Assembly: GCF_030815125.1 (NCBI RefSeq)
Contig: NZ_JAUSWH010000001.1
Location: forward strand, 372,001 to 436,000
Length of the DNA stretch: 64,000 bases
Origin: Allorhizobium paknamense
GTDB lineage: Bacteria > Pseudomonadota > Alphaproteobacteria > Rhizobiales > Rhizobiaceae
Direction: 5' to 3'
Made by a program: the position numbers and the translations under genes. Under the pieces are notes generated by a model. It was not told where the DNA came from. It worked only from the letters and a program-made list of their open reading frames with translations, and ran no database searches. Numbering within the stretch: the first letter of the stretch is position 1; each line of letters opens with the position of its first letter. Shown here piece after piece: positions 35,978 through 46,185 of this stretch.

Positions 35978-36028
35978 CAGAGCATTTCCAGGAAAACCGG
36001 TTCCGCCTTTCCTCGGAACAATGCTCTA
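35978..36028. repeat. Short family 1 repeat overlapping the merR stop
   Basis: About 51 bp, AGAGCATTTCCAGGAAAACC to GGAACAATGCTCTA: a single-hairpin, shortened element. On the minus strand its end TAGAGC gives the TAG stop of the MerR gene. Confidence 0.75.
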
Positions 36029-36550
36029 CCGCACCTGATCCAGCAGGCGCTTGCATTCCAACAGATCGAACAGGGTCTCCTGCAAAAGAGCCCTGTCCTC
36101 CTTGTTGATCGACCCCTTGCCCAGCGACACTTCCGGAATATCGTCATCGCCGCCGCCAAAGCCGAAAAAGCGGCTGGCGCGCGCCTTGGGCTGGCCGACG
36201 ACCTGATCGTCATCGCCAAGCTTGGGATCGTCACCATGCGACTGACCCGCCGCCACCAGCGCTTCCATCGTGGCCACATCGCCGGTGGCGACCGCCATCA
36301 CGAATTTATTGCCATTGGTCTTGAGAAGCTTCTGAACGCCCTTGATCGTATAGCCGTGATCATAGAGCAGATGCCGGATGCCCTTCAACAGTTCGACATC
36401 ATCCGGCCGATAATAGCGCCGGCCACCGCCGCGCTTCAGCGGCTTGATCTGCGGAAAACGGGTTTCCCAGAAGCGCAGCACATGCTGCGGCAGATCGAGA
36501 TCATCCGCCACTTCGCTGATCGTGCGGAAAGCATCCGGGCTCTTGTCCAA
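36026..36550 (-). CDS. MerR-family transcriptional regulator
   Basis: 174 residues from a TTG start (TTGGACAAGAGC) with GAGGAG 6 nt upstream; this gives [21 protein letters not shown] at the N-terminus, with no better ATG. The MerR helix-turn-helix spans about residues 9-77 ([33 protein letters not shown]). The C-terminal half is a variable acidic/Gly region, FGFGGGDDD, without metal-binding cysteines. It lies downstream of ihfA in the conserved plsX-fabH-ihfA-merR order. Target genes are unknown. The stop codon is part of a palindromic repeat. Confidence 0.88.
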   Translation of the reverse strand: MDKSPDAFRTISEVADDLDLPQHVLRFWETRFPQIKPLKRGGGRRYYRPDDVELLKGIRHLLYDHGYTIKGVQKLLKTNGNKFVMAVATGDVATMEALVAAGQSHGDDPKLGDDDQVVGQPKARASRFFGFGGGDDDIPEVSLGKGSINKEDRALLQETLFDLLECKRLLDQVR

Positions 36551-36932
36551 GGCAAACTCCTCAAAAAGGCAGCACCGAATCTCTCGAATCCGGATCGCTA
36601 CCATTTCAAAGGCTTGTTAAAGAGAATTCAAGCCTCTTCTGAGGCAAGATCACAACTCATACCAAGGCTCGAAGATGCTCAAGCATCCTCGCCTTGAAAG
36701 AATTTCGAATATCTCAAATGCATCAGGGGCTTGAGATATTCGAAAAGCGAATACGGAGAGTTATCTTCAATGACTCTCCGTATCACTGCCGCATAGGGCG
36801 CCTGACCGAAAATCGGACCCGGCTTTCGGCCAAATCCGATTCTTCAATCAAAGCTGGAGCATGTCGCGCAAAAGTGTCCAGCGGTTTTGCGATAACGACA
36901 AGCGTTAAAACAACAACCTAAAGCACGTAGCA
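36551..36932. repeat. merR-ihfA gap made largely of inverted repeats
   Basis: 382 bp without a gene. It holds a series of hairpins: CAAGGCTCGA...CGCCTTG around 36663-36697, TTTCGAATATCTC...GAGATATTCGAAA around 36704-36747, ATACGGAGAGT...ACTCTCCGTAT around 36752-36782, a family 1b-like block (GACCGAAAATCGGACCCGG, 36802-36845) and a truncated family 2 copy (36856-36935). Confidence 0.65.
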
Positions 36933-36935
36933 TCA
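36856..36935. repeat. Truncated family 2 repeat touching the ihfA stop
   Basis: GAGCATGTCGCGCAAAAGTG and CAGCGGTTTTGCGATAACGA match the 17202 copy; the right part is shortened (AAAGCACGTAGCATCAACC). It ends at the ihfA TGA. Confidence 0.75.
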
Positions 36936-37271
36936 ACCGGCGGGGTTCTGCGGCTTCTGCTTGGCCTTACGGGCCAGATGCGATCTGAGGATACGCTGCT
37001 TGAGAACGTTGGAGGCCTTGAAGGTCATGACCTTGCGCGGCGAAATCGGCACTTCCTCGCCGGTTTTCGGGTTGCGGCCAATGCGCTCATTCTTGCTGCG
37101 CACCTGGAAGGTGGCGAAGGATGAAAGCTTGACCGTTTCCCCGCGAACGATTGCGTTGCAGATTTCGTCGATGACGGTTTCCACGAGTTCCGCCGACTCG
37201 GTCCGAGACAGGCCAACCTTTCGAAAGACCGATTCCGCCAGATCCGCCCGCGTTACTGTTTTCCCAGCCAT
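36933..37271 (-). CDS. ihfA: Integration host factor subunit alpha
   Basis: 112 residues from ATG 37271 ([20 protein letters not shown]). The HU/IHF fold is complete, with the DNA-intercalating arm [19 protein letters not shown]. It is IHF-alpha by N-terminus and position. It bends DNA at specific sites with IHF-beta, acting in replication, recombination and transcription. It lies between fabH and merR. The C-terminal tail [13 protein letters not shown] is basic and extended, as in other rhizobia. A truncated repeat begins at its stop codon. Confidence 0.95.
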   Translation of the reverse strand: MAGKTVTRADLAESVFRKVGLSRTESAELVETVIDEICNAIVRGETVKLSSFATFQVRSKNERIGRNPKTGEEVPISPRKVMTFKASNVLKQRILRSHLARKAKQKPQNPAG

Positions 37272-37367
37272 CGCATCCCGTCCAATTATCCTTCTGATCG
37301 TTAACGTGAGAGAGTATTGATAGAGCCCTTTGCGGTCAAGCTCTTCTAACAACTTGTTTTTACGGCT

Positions 37368-38339
37368 TTACCAGCGCAGCAGCACCGCACCCCAGGTAAA
37401 ACCGCCGCCCATGGCTTCCAGAAGGATGAGATCACCCTGCTTGATACGCCCGTCGGCAGCTGCCGTTGCCAGCGCCAGCGGAATGGAGGCGGCCGATGTA
37501 TTGCCGTGCTTGTCCACGGTCACCACCACCTTGTCCATGGGAATATTGAGCTTCTTGGCCGCGCCGTCGATGATGCGCAGATTGGCCTGGTGCGGCACCA
37601 GCCAGTTGACCTGCTCCGCCGAAAGGCCGGAGGAGGAGAAGGATTCCTCGATGACATCGGTGATCATGCCCACGGCATGCTTGAAAACCTCGCGGCCTTC
37701 CATGCGCAGATGTCCCACCGTGCCGGTGGTCGAAGGGCCGCCGTCGACATAGAGCTTGTCCTTGTGCGAACCGTCGGAGCGCAGCCGGGCCGAAAGCACG
37801 CCGCGATCCGCCGTCAGGCCCTGACCCTCCTGGGCTTCCAGCACGATGGCGCCTGCGCCGTCGCCGAAGAGCACGCAGGTGGTGCGATCATTCCAGTCGA
37901 GAATGCGGGAAAAGGTCTCGGCGCCGATCACCAGCGCCCGTTTGGCCAAGCCACCGCGAATATAGGCATCCGCCGTGGTCACGGCATAGACGAAGCCGGT
38001 GCAGACGGCCTGCACGTCGAAGGCAAAACCATGGGTCATGCCGAGCCGCGCCTGAATGTTCACCGCCGTGGCCGGAAAGGTATTATCCGGCGTGGAGGTG
38101 GCGCAGATGATGAGATCGATATCGGCAACGGTAAGACCGGCCTTGTCGAGCGCGGCCTTTGCGGCATCGGCGCCAAGCGAGGCGGTGGTTTCCCCCTCGC
38201 CCGCGATATAGCGCTGCTTGATGCCGGTGCGCTGGACGATCCACTCGTCGGAGGTTTCGACGCGCGATTCCAGCTCCTTGTTTGTCACCACACGCTGCGG
38301 AAGAGCGGAGCCGAATCCACGCACGACTGAACGAATCAT
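37368..38339 (-). CDS. fabH: Beta-ketoacyl-ACP synthase III
   Basis: 323 residues. Catalytic Cys113 in DVQAVCTGF, His in [10 protein letters not shown] and Asn in [12 protein letters not shown] form the KAS III triad. It condenses acetyl-CoA with malonyl-ACP to start fatty-acid synthesis. It lies 16 bp after plsX on the same strand, in the conserved plsX-fabH order, and probably shares a transcript with ihfA. Full length. Confidence 0.97.
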   Translation of the reverse strand: MIRSVVRGFGSALPQRVVTNKELESRVETSDEWIVQRTGIKQRYIAGEGETTASLGADAAKAALDKAGLTVADIDLIICATSTPDNTFPATAVNIQARLGMTHGFAFDVQAVCTGFVYAVTTADAYIRGGLAKRALVIGAETFSRILDWNDRTTCVLFGDGAGAIVLEAQEGQGLTADRGVLSARLRSDGSHKDKLYVDGGPSTTGTVGHLRMEGREVFKHAVGMITDVIEESFSSSGLSAEQVNWLVPHQANLRIIDGAAKKLNIPMDKVVVTVDKHGNTSAASIPLALATAAADGRIKQGDLILLEAMGGGFTWGAVLLRW

Positions 38340-38355
38340 TTTCCTATCCTATCCA

Positions 38356-39402
38356 TCAAGCTGCTTCAGGGCCGACACTGGAGGGAAAACGGGCATGGTA
38401 GAGCTTCAGATCGTTTTCGATCTTCTGCGTCAGGCCGTTCCGCGCCATGTCATAGCCAACCTCGATTGCCGCGGCGAAACCCTCGGCGTCGGTGCCACCA
38501 TGGCTCTTGATCACAATTCCGTTCAACCCCAGAAAAACCCCACCATTGACCTTGCGTGGATCCATCTTTTCCCTGAGCAGATCGAACGCGCCCTTGGCGA
38601 AGAAATAGCCGATCTTGGAGAGCAGGCTGCGCGACATGGCGGAGCGCAGATAGGTGGCGATCTGCCGGGCCGTACCTTCCGCCGTCTTCAGCGCGATATT
38701 GCCGGTGAAGCCTTCGGTCACCACCACGTCCACCGTGCCCTTGCCGAGATCGTCTCCCTCGACGAAACCGAAATAATTGAGCGTATCGAGGCCTGCCTCA
38801 CGGATCATCCGCCCCGCCTCGCGCACCTCTTCCTGGCCCTTTACCTCCTCGACGCCGACATTGAGCAGCCCGATCAACGGACGCTCGATCTCGAACAGCG
38901 CCCGGGCCATGGCGCCGCCCATGACTGCGAAATCGAGAAGCTGCTGGGCATCTGCGCCGATCGTGGCGCCGACATCGAGCACGATGCTCTCACCCTTCAA
39001 TGTCGGCCAGATGGCAGCGATGGCAGGCCGTTCGATATTCGCCATGGTGCGCAGGCAGAATTTTGCCATGGCCATCAGCGCCCCGGTATTGCCGGCGGAG
39101 ACGGCGACATCGGCCTGGCCGGTCTTCACAGCCTCGATGGACCGCCACATGCTGGAAACGTAGCGGCCACGGCGCAGCGCCTGGCTCGGCTTCTCATCCA
39201 TGCCGACGGCCACTTCGCAATCGTGAAAGACGGAGCGCTCCTTCAGCTTGGGATAACGCGCAATGAGCGCCTCACAGCGCGCCTTCTGGCCAAACAGAAC
39301 GAAGCTGATCTCGGGATGCCGCTCCAGCGCCTTGGCGGCACCGGGAATGACAACCTCGGGACCGACATCGCCCCCCATCACATCGAGAGAAATCTTGACC
39401 AC
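38356..39402 (-). CDS. plsX: Phosphate acyltransferase PlsX
   Basis: 348 residues, starting [21 protein letters not shown]. The family hallmark [18 protein letters not shown] near 103 and [13 protein letters not shown] near 230 are present. PlsX makes acyl-phosphate from acyl-ACP for phospholipid synthesis at the membrane. It is the first gene of the plsX-fabH-ihfA-merR string; the 160-bp gap before it may hold a promoter. No rpmF lies between it and the DUF177 gene. Confidence 0.97.
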   Translation of the reverse strand: MVKISLDVMGGDVGPEVVIPGAAKALERHPEISFVLFGQKARCEALIARYPKLKERSVFHDCEVAVGMDEKPSQALRRGRYVSSMWRSIEAVKTGQADVAVSAGNTGALMAMAKFCLRTMANIERPAIAAIWPTLKGESIVLDVGATIGADAQQLLDFAVMGGAMARALFEIERPLIGLLNVGVEEVKGQEEVREAGRMIREAGLDTLNYFGFVEGDDLGKGTVDVVVTEGFTGNIALKTAEGTARQIATYLRSAMSRSLLSKIGYFFAKGAFDLLREKMDPRKVNGGVFLGLNGIVIKSHGGTDAEGFAAAIEVGYDMARNGLTQKIENDLKLYHARFPSSVGPEAA

Positions 39403-39562
39403 GCGTCCTTTATTCCTTCTTTTTCACCGGGGGCGAAATTCCGGCAAAAATACCGGTTTTACCCTGAGAGACAATATGGCTCCCGTATTCAAGCCCCCGG
39501 ACTTTCCCGTCAAAGCGCGCCGTGATCCATTTTGGGCCACGCCAGACCTTCCACCACGACTG

Positions 39563-40123
39563 CTAGTCTTTTTTCCAGTCCTTTAAGACGGCAAATGGCG
39601 ACGGTCGTATGACTTCCGCGCCGGTATCTTCCGAATGGCCGGAAAATTCAACTCCCGGCTTGCGCGGATAGGGATCGATGGCCAGCGCCGCAAATTCGCT
39701 GACCAGCACGCCGGCATCGATGCTGTCGCCGCTGAAGGATTCCGGCAGGTCGGGCCCGTCCGGGTCCAGCACCATTTCGCCCTGCCCCTCGGTCATCAAC
39801 CGGGAAAGCTTCGAGCCTTCCGGCACATAGACCTGCTCCAAGTCTTCGCGAATGGAAGAGGCGACCGGCTCAAGCGTCACCACACAGGCCTGCTCGATCT
39901 CTGCTTCCACGGTGCCCTTGATGCGCACCCCGTCCCTTTTCCAGCGCGAAATCTTCAAGTCCGCCTTGAGCGACTTGACCGCCAGCACCCGCCAGAGCTT
40001 TGCCAGGCCCTGCCGCTCGGCCTCGTTGGCCTCCACATGCACCTGCACCGGATTGGCGGAAATGTGCCCGACCTTGACCGGGTAGGAAAAGGGCGCGTCT
40101 TCGCCCCGCTCGTGTATCTTCAT
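39563..40123 (-). CDS. DUF177 (YceD-like) protein
   Basis: 186 residues. The pattern is alpha/beta with a cysteine in EIEQACVVTLEPVASSI (about 80), as in DUF177. In gammaproteobacteria this gene precedes rpmF and is linked to 23S rRNA or L32 biogenesis; alphaproteobacteria keep it beside plsX. An acidic Asp/Pro/Glu region near residues 115-135 is typical. Its ATG overlaps the stop of the chaperone gene (ATGA), so the two are coupled. Confidence 0.88.
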   Translation of the reverse strand: MKIHERGEDAPFSYPVKVGHISANPVQVHVEANEAERQGLAKLWRVLAVKSLKADLKISRWKRDGVRIKGTVEAEIEQACVVTLEPVASSIREDLEQVYVPEGSKLSRLMTEGQGEMVLDPDGPDLPESFSGDSIDAGVLVSEFAALAIDPYPRKPGVEFSGHSEDTGAEVIRPSPFAVLKDWKKD

Positions 40124-40671
40124 GATTGAACCTGTTCCTGTGACGGCGGGACAATGTCGATGGCTCCCGTCAGCACGGCCTCTTCGGCGCTATCGCGCAA
40201 CCGCTCTTCCGCTTCAAGCGCCCAGCCGGCCAGCAGGGCCATGTCCGGGGCATCCGTCCGCTCAGGATGGATATTGCGCCTCAAAGCTGCGGCAAGGGCA
40301 GTCCTGTCCCCTAAATCGAGAGCCTTGCCATAGGTTTCAAGGCGTCCGTAAAACATTCCCGCCAGTTTCTTCATGCGTTTCGGCACCGATTGATCGCCAA
40401 TCCCCAGTTCCCGCAGCGAATGATCGATATCCTCGAAGAAGGCGTCGACAATGGCCTGTGCCACTTCCTGACCGCTTCTCTCGCACCGCGCCGTGCGCCG
40501 GAAATAGAGAATCATCACCAGCGACAGCATTTCAAAGCGGCCCATCACCGTATCCGGCACATCAAGCGCCGCATAGAAGGCAGGCTGGCGCGCCGCCGCC
40601 GTCAGTGTGGCGTATTGCCGGTCAATGATGGCGCGATTGTTCTTCCGCTGCCGGAAAAGGCCGAATATCAT
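40120..40671 (-). CDS. Ubiquinol-cytochrome c chaperone family protein (CBP3-like)
   Basis: 183 residues from ATG 40671; a TTG six bases upstream is an alternative. The CBP3 domain is seen: YAALDVPDTVMGRFEMLSLVMIL (about 33-57), FFEDIDHSLRELGIGDQSVPKRMKKLAGMFYGRL (78-112) and YGKALDLGDR. Eukaryotic Cbp3 assists cytochrome b assembly into complex III; the bacterial role is inferred. It overlaps DUF177 by 4 bp. Confidence 0.88.
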   Translation of the reverse strand: MIFGLFRQRKNNRAIIDRQYATLTAAARQPAFYAALDVPDTVMGRFEMLSLVMILYFRRTARCERSGQEVAQAIVDAFFEDIDHSLRELGIGDQSVPKRMKKLAGMFYGRLETYGKALDLGDRTALAAALRRNIHPERTDAPDMALLAGWALEAEERLRDSAEEAVLTGAIDIVPPSQEQVQS

Positions 40672-40930
40672 CCCCAAAACCTTGTCGGTTTACTTGCACG
40701 CGGCACTTTGCCGATGTTGCATGATTTCGAAAGCTGGTTTACCGAAGCAGTCACGAATTGCAATCGGTTTCAGGCCTCCTGCCCTGCAGGCTCCACCGGG
40801 GAAAACGGCGGGATGCGCAAAATCCGGTGCAGGGAAGCTTGAAAAGCCCGCGGCATGTCCCCGGAAAGGCCACAATGATATGGCCATGACGGCGGAACGA
40901 CTGGGCGAACGGCCAAAGACAGAGAATATG

Positions 40931-41605
40931 ATGGGAGACGCATCCTTGAAGAGACGGTATTTGCGGCCGGGCGCGTGCGCATCGGACCAGGGGTTGGGGG
41001 CCGATGTCCGGGAAAATCCGATGCTAGCCTGTTTCCAGGAAAAGTGGGAACCGGTTTTCCGTCCGGAAACACGCGAAAACACTCCAGGCGATCAAAGATC
41101 TGCTCCGCGTCGATCCGGCCGTCCCGCTCTTCGCGGCATGGCGGCGGCCACGGTCATGATTGCGGCTGGCCTTTCCGGCTGCACCACGGCCAATGTGCTG
41201 CCCACCGGGGAAGTCTATCACAACGGCTATATCATCGATGAAAAGGCTCTTGCCCTGGTGCCAACCGGCTCCAGCCGCGAACAGGTGCTCCTGACGCTCG
41301 GCACGCCATCCACCACCGCCACCTTCGACGGCGAGGTGTTCTACTATATCTCCCAGACCCGCAAGCGCCCCGTGGCGTTCATGAAGCCGCAACTGGTGGA
41401 CCAGCAGGTTCTGGCGATCTATTTCAGCAAGGATGGCACCGTTGCACAGCGCGCCAACTACACGCTGAAGGATGGCAAGGTCTTCGACATGATTTCCCGC
41501 ACCACCCCGACGGGCGGCAAGGATCTCACCTTCCTGCAGCAAATCCTCTCCGGCGGCGCAGGCAGCGCAGCCAACAGCGTGCGCAACATGCTGGGCTTCA
41601 AGTAA
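40931..41605 (+). CDS. BamE/OmlA-like outer-membrane lipoprotein, N-terminus uncertain
   Basis: The supported part is residues from about 70 on: a lipoprotein signal (MAAATVMIAAGLSGC, lipid Cys) then the SmpA/OmlA domain with SREQVLLTLGTPSTTATFDGEVFYYISQ and KPQLVDQQVLAIYFS. The first 70 residues are read through a palindromic-repeat mosaic (40978-41085), so the true start is unclear; ATG 40931, TTG 40946 (better ribosome site, GGGAG) and ATG 41020 are all possible. A short start at 41138 lacks the positive signal-peptide head. It would help beta-barrel assembly at the outer membrane. A hairpin terminator follows. Confidence 0.8.
   Translation: MGDASLKRRYLRPGACASDQGLGADVRENPMLACFQEKWEPVFRPETRENTPGDQRSAPRRSGRPALRGMAAATVMIAAGLSGCTTANVLPTGEVYHNGYIIDEKALALVPTGSSREQVLLTLGTPSTTATFDGEVFYYISQTRKRPVAFMKPQLVDQQVLAIYFSKDGTVAQRANYTLKDGKVFDMISRTTPTGGKDLTFLQQILSGGAGSAANSVRNMLGFK
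40978..41085. repeat. Family 1/1b repeat mosaic inside the OmlA-like gene 5' end
   Basis: GCATCGGACCAGGGGTTGGG...AAAATCCGATGC-like block, directly joined to TTTCCAGGAAAAGTGGGAAC and CGGTTTTCCGTCCGGAAAC. It matches the halves of the 13433 and 30057 elements. Confidence 0.7.
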
Positions 41606-41624
41606 GCCCGCTAACAATTGCCCC

Positions 41625-41660
41625 AAAAAAAACCCGCGGCTTTTCTGCCGCGGGTTTTTT
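41625..41660. terminator. Bidirectional terminator between the OmlA-like gene and hppA
   Basis: Stem AACCCGCGGC / GCCGCGGGTT with TTTTCT loop, A-run before and T-run after, so it can end transcription from both convergent genes. Confidence 0.9.
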
Positions 41661-41664
41661 CATG

Positions 41665-43803
41665 TCATCCGGCCAGGATCGCCAAGAGCAGCAAGGCCAC
41701 GATATTGGTGATCTTGATGGCGGGATTGACCGCCGGGCCTGCCGTATCCTTGTAGGGATCGCCCACGGTATCGCCGGTAACGGAAGCCTTGTGCGCCTCG
41801 GACCCCTTCAGATGGCGCGTGCCGTCCTTGTCGACGAAACCATCCTCGAAGCTCTTCTTCGCATTGTCCCAGGCACCGCCACCGGAGGTCATGGAAATGG
41901 CGACGAACAGCCCGTTGATAATGACGCCGAGCAGCGACGCCCCCAGTGCCGCAAAGGCCGAGGCCTTGGAGCCGGACACCAGCAACACGCCGAAATAAAC
42001 GACGACCGGCGCCAGCACCGGCAGAAGCGAGGGCAGGATCATTTCGCGGATCGCCGCCCTTGTGAGCATATCCACGGCACGGCCATAATCCGGCTTGTCA
42101 CGGCCTTCCATGATGCCCGGCTTCTCGCGGAACTGGCGGCGAACCTCTTCCACCACGGCACCCCCTGCCCGGCCCACGGCGGTCATGGCAATGCCGCCGA
42201 AGAGATAGGGAATGAGGCCGCCGAAGATCAGCCCGGCCACGACATAGGGATTGGCGAGGCTGAAGGAAATCTCGCCGACATCGGCAAAATAGGGATAGGT
42301 CTGTCCGTTGGCGGCAAAATATTGCAGGTCGTTGGAATAGGCCGCAAACAGCACCAGCGCGCCGAGACCGGCGGAACCGATGGCATAGCCCTTGGTTACG
42401 GCTTTGGTGGTATTGCCCACGGCATCCAGCGCATCGGTGGATTTTCTGACCTCCGGGGGAAGATGCGCCATCTCCGCGATGCCACCGGCATTGTCGGTGA
42501 CGGGGCCGAAAGCATCGAGCGCGACGATCATCCCCGCCAGCCCCAGCATGGTGGTCACGGCAATGGCCGTACCGAAAAGACCCGCCAACTGATAGGTGGC
42601 AATAATGCCGCCGACGATCACCAGCGCCGGAAGCGCGGTTGACTCAAGGGAAACCGCCAGACCCTGGATGACATTGGTACCGTGACCGGTAACGGATGCC
42701 TGGGCGATGGAATTGACCGGACGCTTGTTGGTTCCGGTATAGTATTCGGTGATCACCACGATCAGCGCGGTGACCACGAGGCCGAGAATTCCGCAGGCGA
42801 AGAGATTGGTGCCGGTGATGCGCATGCCCGCCACCGTACCGATCTCTCCCCAGCCGACCGTAACCTGGGTGGCCAGCGCCAGCCCGCCGATGGACAGCAG
42901 CCCCGTGACGATCAGCCCCTTGTAAAGGGCGCCCATGATGGAACCATTGACGCCGAGCTTGACGAAAAAGGTGCCGATGATCGAGGTCAGCACGCAGGCT
43001 CCGCAAATGGCGAGCGGAAAGATCATCGCCTGTTCGAGAATGGCCGAACCGGCAAAGAAAATGGCCGCCAGCACCATGGTGGCGACCACCGAAACCGCAT
43101 AGGTTTCAAAAAGATCGGCAGCCATGCCGGCGCAGTCGCCGACATTGTCGCCGACATTATCGGCAATGGTGGCCGGATTGCGCGGATCGTCCTCGGGAAT
43201 ACCGGCCTCGACCTTGCCGACCAGATCGCCGCCGACATCGGCCCCCTTGGTGAAGATACCGCCGCCGAGACGGGCGAAGATGGAAATGAGCGAAGCGCCG
43301 AAACCGAGCGCCACCAGCGCATCGATCACGTCGCGCGAGCCGGGAGCATGGCCAAGCCCCGCCGTCAGCACGAGGTAGTAGAGGGAGACGCCGAGCAGCG
43401 CCAGGCCTGCCACCAGCATGCCGGTGATGGCCCCGGATTTGAAGGCAATGTCGAGCCCCGCAGACAGGCTTTGCGCGGAGGCTTGCGCCGTGCGCACATT
43501 GGCGCGGACGGAGACATGCATGCCGATGAAACCGGCGGCACCTGAGAGCACCGCGCCGATCAGGAAGCCGATGGCTGCCTCACCGGATAGAAGAAGCCAG
43601 GCCGCGACGAAAACCACGGCGCCAACCACGGCGATGGTGAGATATTGCCGCGCCAGATAGGCCTGCGCCCCTTCGCGGATATAGCCTGCGATTTCCTGCA
43701 TGCGCGGCGTGCCCTGATCGGCCGCCAGAACCGCCCTTGTGGCCCAGATGGCATAGGCCACCGACACCAGGCCGCATAGGATTACGCCTGTCAAAACTGC
43801 CAT
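41665..43803 (-). CDS. hppA: Membrane-bound proton-translocating pyrophosphatase, K+-independent
   Basis: 712 residues from ATG 43803 ([17 protein letters not shown] upstream), about sixteen membrane helices. Substrate-binding motifs [13 protein letters not shown] and [22 protein letters not shown] are present. [13 protein letters not shown] has Lys after GNTT, the mark of potassium-independent H+-PPases. It pumps protons using pyrophosphate hydrolysis; in related bacteria it sits in the inner membrane or acidocalcisomes. Monocistronic by context, with a bidirectional terminator after it. Confidence 0.97.
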   Translation of the reverse strand: MAVLTGVILCGLVSVAYAIWATRAVLAADQGTPRMQEIAGYIREGAQAYLARQYLTIAVVGAVVFVAAWLLLSGEAAIGFLIGAVLSGAAGFIGMHVSVRANVRTAQASAQSLSAGLDIAFKSGAITGMLVAGLALLGVSLYYLVLTAGLGHAPGSRDVIDALVALGFGASLISIFARLGGGIFTKGADVGGDLVGKVEAGIPEDDPRNPATIADNVGDNVGDCAGMAADLFETYAVSVVATMVLAAIFFAGSAILEQAMIFPLAICGACVLTSIIGTFFVKLGVNGSIMGALYKGLIVTGLLSIGGLALATQVTVGWGEIGTVAGMRITGTNLFACGILGLVVTALIVVITEYYTGTNKRPVNSIAQASVTGHGTNVIQGLAVSLESTALPALVIVGGIIATYQLAGLFGTAIAVTTMLGLAGMIVALDAFGPVTDNAGGIAEMAHLPPEVRKSTDALDAVGNTTKAVTKGYAIGSAGLGALVLFAAYSNDLQYFAANGQTYPYFADVGEISFSLANPYVVAGLIFGGLIPYLFGGIAMTAVGRAGGAVVEEVRRQFREKPGIMEGRDKPDYGRAVDMLTRAAIREMILPSLLPVLAPVVVYFGVLLVSGSKASAFAALGASLLGVIINGLFVAISMTSGGGAWDNAKKSFEDGFVDKDGTRHLKGSEAHKASVTGDTVGDPYKDTAGPAVNPAIKITNIVALLLLAILAG

Positions 43804-44007
43804 TCCTCTCTCCCTCACAAACATGATTCGCCCATGCTGCGAGCTTCGGTTTCTGGGCGATGGCGACAAAACCGAAACCAGCGCCTCCTCCAAAGCGCAA
43901 GCGGCAGACTGCGCCCTGTTGAAGGGCGGCGTCAAGTCATTGAGGGAATGTTAAGAAATTATCGCAGAAAGGCCTGGACAGGAGGAACACTGCCGCCATT
44001 CAGCCGT

Positions 44008-45225
44008 TCAGGATTTTCGGCCTTCAGCGCGCAATTGCAGGAGAATCAGGCCAAGGCACAGGATCGTCACCGGCCAGATCGCCAGATTCATCACCGACCA
44101 GCCATAGGCGGTAAAGACCTTGCCGGAGGAAAAGGACGAGAGCGCAACGGTGCCGAACAGAAAGATATCGTGGAAGCCCTGCACCTTGTCCGCCTCTGCC
44201 GGGCGGTAGCTTGCGGCCACGATGGCTGTCGCGCCAATGAAGCCGAAATTCCAGCCGATGCCAAGCAACACCAACGCGCCCCAGAAATTCCATAGCTCCA
44301 CGCCCGCATGCGCCACCACCGCGCATGCCATGAGAATGACAAGCCCGCAGCCGACCACCCGCTCCGCGCCGAAGCGGGCAATCACCATGCCGGTGAAAAA
44401 GCTCGGCGCGAACATGGCAATCACATGCCACTGAATGCCAAGCGTCGCCATATCGGCGGGCAAATTGCAGCCGATCACCATGGCCAGCGGCGCGCCCGTC
44501 ATCATGAAGGTCATCAGGGCATAGGTGGAGATGCCGCAAATCATGCCGGTCAGAAATTTTCGCGTCAGCACGATTTCCGTGAGCGGCCGTGCGGCAAGCG
44601 CTGCATCGCCACCTCCCAACTGCTTCTGCGGCAGCTTGAGAAAGGACAGAACGATGGCTGCAAGCGCTGCAAGCGGTACGAGACCGAGAAAGGCTCCGGC
44701 AAACAGCACCGGCGCGAAGGCATCCTTCAGCCAGATCGCCAGTTGCGGGCCGAGAATGGCCGAGACGATACCGCCAGCAAGGATCCAGGAAATCGCCTTG
44801 GGCTTGTAAAAGCTCGGCGAGGCATCGGCGGCGGCAAAGCGGATCTTCTGGGTAAAGCCGCTGGAAAGACCAATCAGCAGCAGGCCTGAGGCGAAGAGCC
44901 AGAAATCCTGGCGAAACAGCGCCAGCGCCGCGAGCAGGCCACCGGTGGCGGCAAATCCGGCGCCCAGAATGAAACCGGCCTTGCGGCCAAGAAAGCGGGC
45001 GGTCACCGCCACGACGACAGCGCCGAGCGCCACGCCGAGATTGAAGCCGGTAAGGGGTGCCGTGGCGAGAGATTTTTCCTCACCCAGCAGCGCATAACCG
45101 GCAAGACCGCCGACGGAAAAGGAGAGCGGTGCGACAGAGCCGAGCAGCGCCTGTGCTGCGGTCAGAAAGGCGATGTTGCGCTTCGCGGACTGCAACTGTC
45201 CGTCCAGAGTAAGCGCAGCATCCAT
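44008..45225 (-). CDS. Major facilitator superfamily transporter
   Basis: 405 residues, about twelve hydrophobic helices in two halves, with a long central loop near 195-225 (FLKLPQKQLGGGDAALAARP). The conserved A-loop motif is weak (RFLGRKAGF around 78-86). No substrate signature is recognised; relatives are annotated only as MFS. It starts 11 bp after nusB on the same strand, suggesting co-transcription with ribH-nusB. Confidence 0.85.
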   Translation of the reverse strand: MDAALTLDGQLQSAKRNIAFLTAAQALLGSVAPLSFSVGGLAGYALLGEEKSLATAPLTGFNLGVALGAVVVAVTARFLGRKAGFILGAGFAATGGLLAALALFRQDFWLFASGLLLIGLSSGFTQKIRFAAADASPSFYKPKAISWILAGGIVSAILGPQLAIWLKDAFAPVLFAGAFLGLVPLAALAAIVLSFLKLPQKQLGGGDAALAARPLTEIVLTRKFLTGMICGISTYALMTFMMTGAPLAMVIGCNLPADMATLGIQWHVIAMFAPSFFTGMVIARFGAERVVGCGLVILMACAVVAHAGVELWNFWGALVLLGIGWNFGFIGATAIVAASYRPAEADKVQGFHDIFLFGTVALSSFSSGKVFTAYGWSVMNLAIWPVTILCLGLILLQLRAEGRKS

Positions 45226-45236
45226 CGCACGATCCT

Positions 45237-45722
45237 TTACGTCTTGGGCGCGGCGGCACGCACCTGCTTGGCAATCCGGTCAAGGACCGCATTGACGAGC
45301 TTCGGCTCATCTTCCGAAAAGAAGGCCTGGGCGATTTCCATATATTCCGTGACGATCACCGCAACGGGCACGTCCTTGCGCTCCAGAAGCTCGAAGGTGC
45401 CGGCGCGCAGGATGGCGCGGACAGTGCTGTCGATGCGCGACAGCGACCAGTCGTCTTGCAGGACAGAGCGGATCAGCGGGTCGATCTTCGTCTGGTCACG
45501 CACCACGCCGGAGACGATGGAGCGGAACCAGGAAGCATCGGCCTTGAGATAGGTTTCGCCATCCAGTTCCTGGCCGAGGCGGTGCGCTTCATATTCGGCC
45601 ACGACTTCCAGCACGCCGCTGCCGCCGATATCCATCTGATAAAGTGCCTGCACGGCGGCAAGCCTTGCTGCGCCACGCTGATTGGCGGTTTTTACTTGCG
45701 GGGTATTCTGCTCGGAACTCAT
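45237..45722 (-). CDS. nusB: Transcription antitermination factor NusB
   Basis: 161 residues from ATG 45722 ([20 protein letters not shown]). The helical NusB fold is clear: [15 protein letters not shown] and [28 protein letters not shown] near 95-120. It binds boxA with NusE in rRNA antitermination. It lies 4 bp from ribH, the usual ribH-nusB pair. Confidence 0.96.
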   Translation of the reverse strand: MSSEQNTPQVKTANQRGAARLAAVQALYQMDIGGSGVLEVVAEYEAHRLGQELDGETYLKADASWFRSIVSGVVRDQTKIDPLIRSVLQDDWSLSRIDSTVRAILRAGTFELLERKDVPVAVIVTEYMEIAQAFFSEDEPKLVNAVLDRIAKQVRAAAPKT

Positions 45723-45726
45723 GCTG

Positions 45727-46185
45727 TCAGCCACCGAATTTCTGCTTGAGAGCAATCATCGTCAGCGCCGCACGTGCGGCAAAGCCACCCTTGTCCTTGT
45801 CCGTGCGCTTCACGCGCGCCCAGGCCTGCTCGTCATTCTCGACCGTCAGGATGCCATTGCCGATCGGCAGCGATTCGGAGACGGAGAGATCCATCAGCGC
45901 GCGGGAGGATTCGTTGGCGACGATATCGAAGTGATAGGTCTCGCCGCGAATGACCATGCCCAGCGCCACGAAACCATCATAAACAATGCCGCCATTATCG
46001 GCGCCGTCCAGCGCCATGGCAATGGCTGCCGGGATTTCCAGCGCCCCCGGCACGGTGATCACGTCATAGCTGGCGCCAGCTTCGTCGAGCGCGGCGGTTG
46101 CGCCTTCCAGAAGCGCATCGGCCATGTCGTCGTAGAAACGCGCTTCGACAATAAGAAGATGTGGCGCGGAAGACTGGTCAGCCAT
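45727..46185 (-). CDS. ribH: 6,7-dimethyl-8-ribityllumazine synthase
   Basis: 152 residues. [11 protein letters not shown] and [22 protein letters not shown] contain the substrate-binding and catalytic His region. It condenses the ribityl-pyrimidine with dihydroxybutanone phosphate in riboflavin synthesis. It is not directly beside ribD-ribE in this window: a small secreted-protein gene and repeats intervene. No FMN riboswitch was found upstream. Confidence 0.97.
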   Translation of the reverse strand: MADQSSAPHLLIVEARFYDDMADALLEGATAALDEAGASYDVITVPGALEIPAAIAMALDGADNGGIVYDGFVALGMVIRGETYHFDIVANESSRALMDLSVSESLPIGNGILTVENDEQAWARVKRTDKDKGGFAARAALTMIALKQKFGG

